Below, one piece after another: positions 58,922 through 64,000 of a stretch of DNA of 64,000 nt. Made by a program: the position numbers and the translations under genes. The notes beneath the pieces are model-generated. The model ran no database searches. It was not told the origin of the DNA and saw nothing but the letters and a program-made list of their open reading frames with translations. The stretch's first letter is position 1. Each line of letters starts with the position of its first letter. The stretch is from Methylacidiphilales bacterium (GTDB lineage: Bacteria; Verrucomicrobiota; Verrucomicrobiia; Methylacidiphilales; UBA1321): positions 1-64,000 of the forward strand of contig JAJSLK010000061.1 of NCBI GenBank assembly GCA_021272165.1, in the 5' to 3' direction.

Positions 58922-60445
58922 ATGCCGACGCCACTGCCACGTCATGAAAGCGGAGAAACGGTTTCGCCGCAGTGGCAAAGTCTGAAGCCGGCGGAGCCGG
59001 AATTCGATGTCGCGGTGATCGGCGGCGGCAGCGCAGGTTATGCCGCGGCCCGAACGGCGGCGGGCCTGGGCGCGCGCGTGGTCGTGATCGAGGGAGGCGA
59101 TGAAGTGGGTGGCCTGTGCATCCTGCGCGGCTGTATGCCATCCAAGTCGCTGCTCGAATCGGCGCATCGCTGGCACGACATCCGGCGGGCGCGGGAATTC
59201 GGGCTGGTGGCCAAGGCGGTCGAGGTCAACATGGAATGTGTGCAGGCGCGGAAAAAGCACCTGATTGGGGGCTTCGCGGCCTATCGGCAGAAGCAGTTGA
59301 GGAATGGAAAATTCACCTTTTTGCGGGCGCGCGCGTCGTTCCTCGATGCGAACACGTTGCTGCTGCAGCGGGGACGGAAACAGGAACTGCTGACGGCGTC
59401 GGCTTTCATCATCGCGACGGGTTCGGTCATTACGCGCGTGCCGGTGCCGGGCCTGTGGGAGACGGGTTACCTGACGAGCGACACGGCTTTGAATGCCGAT
59501 TCGATTCCGAAGCGGCTGGCGGTATTGGGCGGAGGCGTGATTGCGGTGGAACTGGGACAGTTTTTCGCGCGGGTGGGAGCGCGGACGACGCTGCTGCAAC
59601 GGAGCAAGCGGATCGTGCGCAATTACGATCCGGACGTGAGCGCGGAACTGGAGCGGGCCTTCAAGGCGGAGGGGATCGATGTGCGGACGGGTGTGAAGCT
59701 GCTCGAAGTACGCAAGACCGGGAAGGGAAAGAAGATCTTTTTTCAGCGGGGACGCAAGCAGGAGGAGATCGTGGTGGATGAAATCCTCTATGCGCTGGGA
59801 CGCGAGCCGGCCCTGGCGGGATTGAATCTCGACCGGGCGGGCGTGATGCTGGAGGAGGGGAAATTGCGGGTGAGCGGGACGATGGCCACATCGGCGCCGC
59901 ATATTTTCGCGGTGGGCGATACGGTCGGGCCCTACGAGGTGGTGCACATCGCGATCCAGCAGGGCGAGGTGGCGGCGCGCAACGCGGTCGATCATGTCCG
60001 GGGCGATCACGAGGTTCCGGAAAAGATCGATTACCGGCTGAAGGCGGTGGTGACATTCACCGATCCGGAGATCGCGATGGTGGGACTGACCGAGACCGAG
60101 GCGGCGGAGCGGAAGATCGACCATCTGACGGCGAGCTATCCCTTTAACGACCATGGCAAGGCGCAGATCGGCGGGCATGAATTTGGTTTTGTGAAGCTGA
60201 TCGCGGAGAAAAGCCGGGGCGAGATCATCGGCGCGGAGATCATTGGGCCGCACGCATCCGATTTGATCCATGAACTGATCGCGGTGATGCGTTATCGCGG
60301 GACGGTGCATGAGCTGGCCGCGATGCCGCATTACCATCCGACGCTGGCGGAAATCATCACCTACCCGGCGGAGGAAATCGCCGAGAAGATTCCGCCCTCG
60401 CCGACCCCTGCGGCCTTTTCCGAATTGATTCCCCGGCAGGGTTGA
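58922..60445 (+). CDS. dihydrolipoamide-dehydrogenase-like pyridine nucleotide-disulfide oxidoreductase
   Basis: 507 residues. FAD-binding DVAVIGGGSAGYAAARTAAG, redox disulfide GGLCILRGCMPSKSLLESAH (two Cys five apart), NAD-binding LAVLGGGVIAVELGQFFARV, the second FAD block APHIFAVGDTVG, and the C-terminal dimer base in MPHYHPTLAEI. This is the full lipoamide dehydrogenase/mercuric reductase fold with an extra 30-residue N-terminus and a 40-residue tail. The active-site block usually reads GGTCxNxGCxPSK, so CILRGC is a variant, as in the less-studied mercuric-reductase-like branch. No lipoyl-enzyme genes are adjacent, so the partner is unknown. Confidence 0.85.
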   Translation: MPTPLPRHESGETVSPQWQSLKPAEPEFDVAVIGGGSAGYAAARTAAGLGARVVVIEGGDEVGGLCILRGCMPSKSLLESAHRWHDIRRAREFGLVAKAVEVNMECVQARKKHLIGGFAAYRQKQLRNGKFTFLRARASFLDANTLLLQRGRKQELLTASAFIIATGSVITRVPVPGLWETGYLTSDTALNADSIPKRLAVLGGGVIAVELGQFFARVGARTTLLQRSKRIVRNYDPDVSAELERAFKAEGIDVRTGVKLLEVRKTGKGKKIFFQRGRKQEEIVVDEILYALGREPALAGLNLDRAGVMLEEGKLRVSGTMATSAPHIFAVGDTVGPYEVVHIAIQQGEVAARNAVDHVRGDHEVPEKIDYRLKAVVTFTDPEIAMVGLTETEAAERKIDHLTASYPFNDHGKAQIGGHEFGFVKLIAEKSRGEIIGAEIIGPHASDLIHELIAVMRYRGTVHELAAMPHYHPTLAEIITYPAEEIAEKIPPSPTPAAFSELIPRQG

Positions 60446-60454
60446 GAAAAGCGG

Positions 60455-61159
60455 TCAGACGTATTCGAGATAACGCTCGCCGCTGGGAAAATGAGGCACG
60501 AGCCGCATGCCGCCGACGAGGGGCGTAACGTTGGTCGCGCCAAGAATCCGGGTGATGGCGCCGCGCGACTGGACGAGTGAATAGCTGACGCCGGCCTGAC
60601 CGAGTTCCGGGATGGTGGGTGAGAGTGTGCCGTTAAGGGAGAGTTGGATGCTGGAATTGGAGGTTTGGGAGAGAAGCAGCGAGAAGAGGGGCGTGCTCAG
60701 GACCTTGGTCGCGACGATATAATTATTTTGCCATTGGTTGGCGGCATGGATGTTAAGGAGGAGGGCCTGGAGGGCGAGGATATTGCCCAGTACGGTTTCG
60801 GTGGCCGCGTCGGCGTACATCATGAAGTCATCCTCGTCGGAGAAAGCGACGGAGATGGCGGCGTTGGCCTGGGGAACGGCGGGAAACTGGGAGTTGGTGG
60901 CACCGCTGGCCTTGGTGTCGAGCTGGACGCCTGCCGTGCTGACGAAATCGATGGGAACAGAGGCGGGATTGGTCAGGACGTTGGCGACGAAGGCTGAGGT
61001 GGGGGCGTAGTTGGCCAGGTTGTCGACGCGGTTGAAGGTGCCGGAGTCGTCGAGTTCGAGGATGTCGCCGACGCGGACCTGTTGCGTGGGGTACCAGACG
61101 GGACGATACTGGCCGAATTTGTCATGGATGGAAGAGGCATAATTTTCCTGGGAGGACAT
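60455..61159 (-). CDS. protein of unknown function, beta-rich
   Basis: 234 residues from ATG 61159. No signal peptide. It opens FGQYRPVWYPTQQVRVGDIL then ELDDSGTFNRVDNLANY, then alternates beta stretches and one long helix (ATETVLGNILALQALLLNIH). Family not recognised. The overall run of a short start domain, YIVATKVLSTPLFSLLLSQ and a late TPLVGGMRLV strand has a faint likeness to bacterial gasdermin N-terminal domains, but no protease gene is adjacent and I would not assign this. Converges on the flavoenzyme gene with a 9-bp gap. Confidence 0.5.
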   Translation of the reverse strand: MSSQENYASSIHDKFGQYRPVWYPTQQVRVGDILELDDSGTFNRVDNLANYAPTSAFVANVLTNPASVPIDFVSTAGVQLDTKASGATNSQFPAVPQANAAISVAFSDEDDFMMYADAATETVLGNILALQALLLNIHAANQWQNNYIVATKVLSTPLFSLLLSQTSNSSIQLSLNGTLSPTIPELGQAGVSYSLVQSRGAITRILGATNVTPLVGGMRLVPHFPSGERYLEYV

Positions 61160-61271
61160 AGATGATTCAAAAAAAGGGTTGAGAGTGTTCAAGGGGTTTC
61201 GACTTCGCTCCGGGGGAATGAAGGTCTTTTTTCCGGGGAGGGGCGACTTTAAGGCGGAAAGACCAGCACCT

Positions 61272-61294
61272 AAATATCAATAGAATTGATATTT
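61272..61294. promoter_or_regulatory. AT-rich palindrome in divergent region, candidate operator
   Basis: AAATATCAAT (61272-61281), AGA, ATTGATATTT (61285-61294): a perfect 10-bp inverted repeat in the 249-bp divergent gap between the unknown gene (61159) and the FecR gene (61409). TTT follows on the plus strand. Either operator or hairpin in the transcript. Confidence 0.5.
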
Positions 61295-61408
61295 TTGCTT
61301 CGATTTTTGTCAAAAGACGCGCAAAGGTCTTAGCAGGCAAGAGTACCGGGCCATCGGGGGATGGGCCGGTGCGCTTCACCCAACCCCAAAAAGGACTTCA
61401 TTCCCGTC

Positions 61409-63283
61409 ATGCACCACGTCATTCGATTCACCCTTATACTTCTTTTCGCCATCGCGTTACGCGACGTTGCCTGGGCCAAAACCTCTCCAACGGCGGCGCC
61501 GAAAGAGGTCGAGTATCGTCGTGCCGACACGAATTTTTATTGGAAGGGCGACGTGCTGAAGGCCGACCCGGAAGCGGTTATTTTCACCGGCAAATATACC
61601 CAGCAGGGCGATTCCTATTTCATCACCCCGAAAGTGAAGGCGCCGAAAGAGCTCTATATCCCGATGACAAACGACTGGATCGAGCCGATTACGCCGTCGA
61701 ACATGCCGGCCTCGCTCAATATTCCGCCGGACGCGATGCAGATTCGCGAACCGCATGGGGATGTGACCGTGGCGCTTCCCACCGCGCCCGCGAATTTCGT
61801 TCCGGTCAATGACGGGATGACGATTCCGAACGGGAGCGTGGTGAAGACCGGCGGCGACGGAACGGCGGCGGTGCTTTTCGGCGGGGTCGATTCGGCCCGG
61901 TTGATTCCCAATTCGGAAGCGGCGGTGCAACAGACGGTGACGGAGGCCTCGCGCAGCACGGAGGTCGACCTGACCAAGGGCGCCGTTTTCTCAAAGGTGG
62001 GCCAGCGCATCGGCGAGAAGGAAGATTATCAGGTGAAGACGGAATTCGGCGTGGCGGCGGCCCGCGGAACCGATTTTGTGACCGTGGCGATGCCGGCCCG
62101 GACGGATGTATGGATTGCCCAGGGCACGGTGCAGTTGAGCCAGCCGGACGGAAAGCTGGTTGGCACGGTGAAATCGGACGGCGGCGGGCCATTGAAGATC
62201 ATCCGTTTCCCGGTCATTGCCGATCCGCATCAGGCGATGTTGGCGAGCGCCGAAACGATGACGGCGGCGTTTAATTTCATTCCGATGGCAAACATCAAGA
62301 TCAAGGCGTTGCGCGACCAGATGGCGCAGGGAGTAAAGCTGACGCCGACCGAGCAGAATTATCTGAGCCGGATCAAGAAAGTGCCGTGCCTGATTCATCT
62401 GGTCCTGGTGCAACCTCCTCCTCCAGCGCCTGCCCCCGCTCCCCTGCCAGTTCCAGCCATGAAGACAGGTCCGGCTCCCGCCCCGGCGCCTGTTCCCGGT
62501 GCGGCCGCTCCGGCTCCGATGCTGAAGCCCATCAATCTTCATCTGCGCGGTGATGGAAAGGTTGGGTTTGAGCGCAATACATTGAATCTGGATGAATTAA
62601 AGCCCAAGCTGGCCGAGATCGCGCAGAAGACGCCCGACCGGCCGCTGACGATCAAGCCGGGCAAGAAAGCGACCCAGGAGCAGATCGACGCGCTGACGAA
62701 GCTGTGCCAAGCCGCCGGATTCAAGTCGGTCACCGTCGCGCCGCAGCCGACACCCAAGCCCGCGACGCCAGCGGTTCCTGCGGCCAAAACGGCTGAGGCC
62801 GCGGCCTTGGTTTCCACCCCGGCGGCTCCGACACCAGCACCTCCGCCCACCCCGACGTCGAAGCCTTTGCCGCCGGCGATGGAATTGCCGCTAAACCTCC
62901 AGCTTCGACCAGACGGTAAAGTTGATTTCCAGAATGCGACGCTGAGCCTGGACGATCTGAAGATCAAGCTGGAGGAACTTTCAGTGATCAGCCCGGGGCA
63001 ATCGATTGTGGTGAATGGGAGTGAGAAGGTGTCGCACAAGGAGTTGAAGAAAGTCCTGGCCCTTTGCCGGGAGGCCAAGCTGAAGAATGTAACGGTGGCG
63101 AAGGCCACTCCGGCTCCGGCGGGATCGGTGCCGACACCAGCCGTGGCGGTGGCTCAGCCGACGACGGTGGCATCGAACCCAATACGGGCGAAGCCCTCGG
63201 CCGCCATGCATGTTTCTTCCGAAAGTCACGCGCCCGTTTATGGGGCGCCGCTCTCAACCGGCCCTGAAGATACCGTTCCCTGA
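61409..63283 (+). CDS. FecR-domain protein with two ExbD/TolR-like periplasmic repeats
   Basis: 624 residues from ATG 61409, giving the signal peptide HHVIRFTLILLFAIALRDVA. Residues ~134-245 are a FecR domain (DGMTIPNGSVVKTGGDGTAA, EVDLTKGAVFSKVG, YQVKTEFGVAAARGTDFVTV). After a Pro/Ala linker come two related ~70-residue units (374-445 and 491-565), each with LxLRxDGKVxFxxxTLxLDxLKxKL and ending VTV, the pattern of the periplasmic domain of ExbD/TolR. A disordered tail closes it. No ExbB or membrane helix accompanies these units. It likely senses or binds something in the periplasm. The next gene is an anti-sigma-K-like protein. Confidence 0.7.
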   Translation: MHHVIRFTLILLFAIALRDVAWAKTSPTAAPKEVEYRRADTNFYWKGDVLKADPEAVIFTGKYTQQGDSYFITPKVKAPKELYIPMTNDWIEPITPSNMPASLNIPPDAMQIREPHGDVTVALPTAPANFVPVNDGMTIPNGSVVKTGGDGTAAVLFGGVDSARLIPNSEAAVQQTVTEASRSTEVDLTKGAVFSKVGQRIGEKEDYQVKTEFGVAAARGTDFVTVAMPARTDVWIAQGTVQLSQPDGKLVGTVKSDGGGPLKIIRFPVIADPHQAMLASAETMTAAFNFIPMANIKIKALRDQMAQGVKLTPTEQNYLSRIKKVPCLIHLVLVQPPPPAPAPAPLPVPAMKTGPAPAPAPVPGAAAPAPMLKPINLHLRGDGKVGFERNTLNLDELKPKLAEIAQKTPDRPLTIKPGKKATQEQIDALTKLCQAAGFKSVTVAPQPTPKPATPAVPAAKTAEAAALVSTPAAPTPAPPPTPTSKPLPPAMELPLNLQLRPDGKVDFQNATLSLDDLKIKLEELSVISPGQSIVVNGSEKVSHKELKKVLALCREAKLKNVTVAKATPAPAGSVPTPAVAVAQPTTVASNPIRAKPSAAMHVSSESHAPVYGAPLSTGPEDTVP

Positions 63284-63310
63284 CGATTAGGGCCGCGCCT
63301 AAAGCCCGCT

Positions 63311-63841
63311 ATGATGGATCGAGCTCCTGCGCAAAATTCAAAAGGCAGGGCCATCCTCTCTTCTCCCTGGATACCTCTCGGTATCGCGACCGTTCTGGTC
63401 ATTTTCGGCATCATTCAATTAAGGCAGATTGTCAGTCTGAAAGCGCAGCTTTCAGAGGCTCGAAAAGAAGTTAACCGCCTGAATGAAAGCAATGCTCTGG
63501 ATGGACTGCGACTCTCAATATTACAGGCGCGCGATCCGGACCCGGCTTATGCCTCGGCCACGGTGCTGGTCGCATGGGATCCGCATCAGAATCGTGGGGT
63601 CCTGACGAGCCAAAACCCGTCCGCACCACCGGAGGGACAGAGTTACCATCTGTGGGTGCTGGATCCGACCGCGGCTGCGCCGATCAACACGGGGGCGATC
63701 ATACAAGCTAATGGATCGGTGCGGTTTGGAGCTGAGATGGTTAATTCGACTTCACCTGGTTTTGCCATTTCGCTGGAACCGGGGACAGGGCCAGCAACGA
63801 CGACGGGAACTGTTCTTTTTGCTATCTCGCCGGGGGAGTGA
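63311..63841 (+). CDS. anti-sigma-K-factor-like (RskA C-terminal domain) membrane protein
   Basis: 176 residues. One membrane helix (WIPLGIATVLVIFGIIQLRQ then IV), a coiled coil (LKAQLSEARKEVNRLNES), then a periplasmic beta domain with VLVAWDPHQNRGVLTSQNPS, GQSYHLWVLDPTA and GFAISLEPGTGPATTTGTVL, as in RskA. The zinc-binding anti-sigma domain expected at the N-terminus is missing: only about 20 residues precede the helix. It may therefore not bind a sigma factor. It follows the FecR-domain gene by 27 nt. Confidence 0.75.
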   Translation: MMDRAPAQNSKGRAILSSPWIPLGIATVLVIFGIIQLRQIVSLKAQLSEARKEVNRLNESNALDGLRLSILQARDPDPAYASATVLVAWDPHQNRGVLTSQNPSAPPEGQSYHLWVLDPTAAAPINTGAIIQANGSVRFGAEMVNSTSPGFAISLEPGTGPATTTGTVLFAISPGE

Positions 63842-63868
63842 AGTGATACGGTAGAGAGAATTAGAGAC

Positions 63869-64000
63869 ATGGCTGAAGTAAAGAACATCTGTCTGGAAGC
63901 GCTCGAGCGCCGCTGTTCCAGTGGCGAGACGGGTCGTCTTGATTTGCGGCGCGGCCCGCATGAGGGCCAGATTTTCACGAAGGAACATTTTCTGATCCAC
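63869..64000 (+). CDS. DUF4388-like protein, N-terminal fragment (cut by window edge)
   Basis: 44 residues are visible from ATG 63869: AEVKNICLEALERRCSSGET then GRLDLRRGPHEGQIFTKEHF. The helix followed by TGxLxLRxGxxxGxIxFxxG-like strands suggests a DUF4388 (PATAN) sensory domain. The rest is outside the window. 27 nt after the anti-sigma-like gene on the same strand. Confidence 0.45.
   Translation, partial: MAEVKNICLEALERRCSSGETGRLDLRRGPHEGQIFTKEHFLIH

Noticed and set aside
1-64000. CRISPR arrays, rRNA and tRNA genes
   Set aside because: No regularly spaced direct repeats, no rRNA-like sequence and no tRNA T-arm plus acceptor pattern were seen by eye.

Overview
The window is high-GC, densely coded DNA from a Gram-negative bacterium. 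It carries a type II secretion operon, signal peptidase II, secreted and outer-membrane-type proteins, and a bacterial proteasome locus of the UBact type (Arc/Mpa ATPase, Dop, a 58-residue Pup-like modifier ending in RTGQ, PrcB, PrcA). That combination, together with a DUF5069 protein, a DUF4126 protein and DPM1/DUF2723 glycosylation genes, fits Verrucomicrobiota or a close PVC relative best. The phylum is an inference. I recognised no rRNA, tRNA or CRISPR array.

Layout. 1-3160: IS630-type transposase tail, Rrf2 regulator, AzoR, DUF5069 protein, a probable outer-membrane barrel protein. 3295-6450: metK, two tiny membrane proteins and ahcY (activated methyl cycle). 6536-11849 (-): dgt, a DPM1-like synthase and a DUF2723 membrane glycosyltransferase as one operon. 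11998-13386: DICT-like protein and ilvN. 13390-15022 (-): cbpA, cbpM and a membrane protein. 15107-26588 (-): an 11.5-kb type II secretion operon in the order gspE, gspF, unknown, gspG, gspH, gspI, gspK, gspL-like, gspM-like, GspC/PilP-like candidate, gspD. A lone pseudopilin gene diverges from it at 26735; the prepilin peptidase is at 32629 and a PilT-type ATPase at 44350.

27490-45675 is mostly housekeeping and envelope functions: ABC permeases, mtnA, an M23 protein, a lytic transglycosylase, aroE, purF, a sialate O-acetylesterase, a ferritin-like protein, an RluA enzyme, MgtC, PPK2 and LspA. 45779-48002 is a small accessory-looking block with an XRE regulator beside a 20-bp perfect palindrome, small unknown genes, an apparently leaderless promoter, and a ClpP-fold protease with a very large insertion between its catalytic His and Asp. 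48308-52278 holds secA and a family-4-type uracil-DNA glycosylase.

52387-58189 (-) is the most interesting region: arc, dop, [large cruciform-like repeat], ubact, prcB, ohr, prcA. Dop would deamidate the C-terminal Gln of the modifier and also remove it from targets, Arc would unfold tagged proteins, and PrcA/PrcB would degrade them. An Ohr-type peroxidase gene sits between the two proteasome subunit genes, which suggests a link to oxidative stress. The ligase PafA is not in the window. The right end (58391-64000) has a GNAT acetyltransferase, a dihydrolipoamide-dehydrogenase-like flavoenzyme, an unknown protein, a FecR-domain protein with two ExbD-like repeats, an anti-sigma-K-like protein and a truncated DUF4388-like gene. 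Two families of short palindromic intergenic repeats are scattered through the window.
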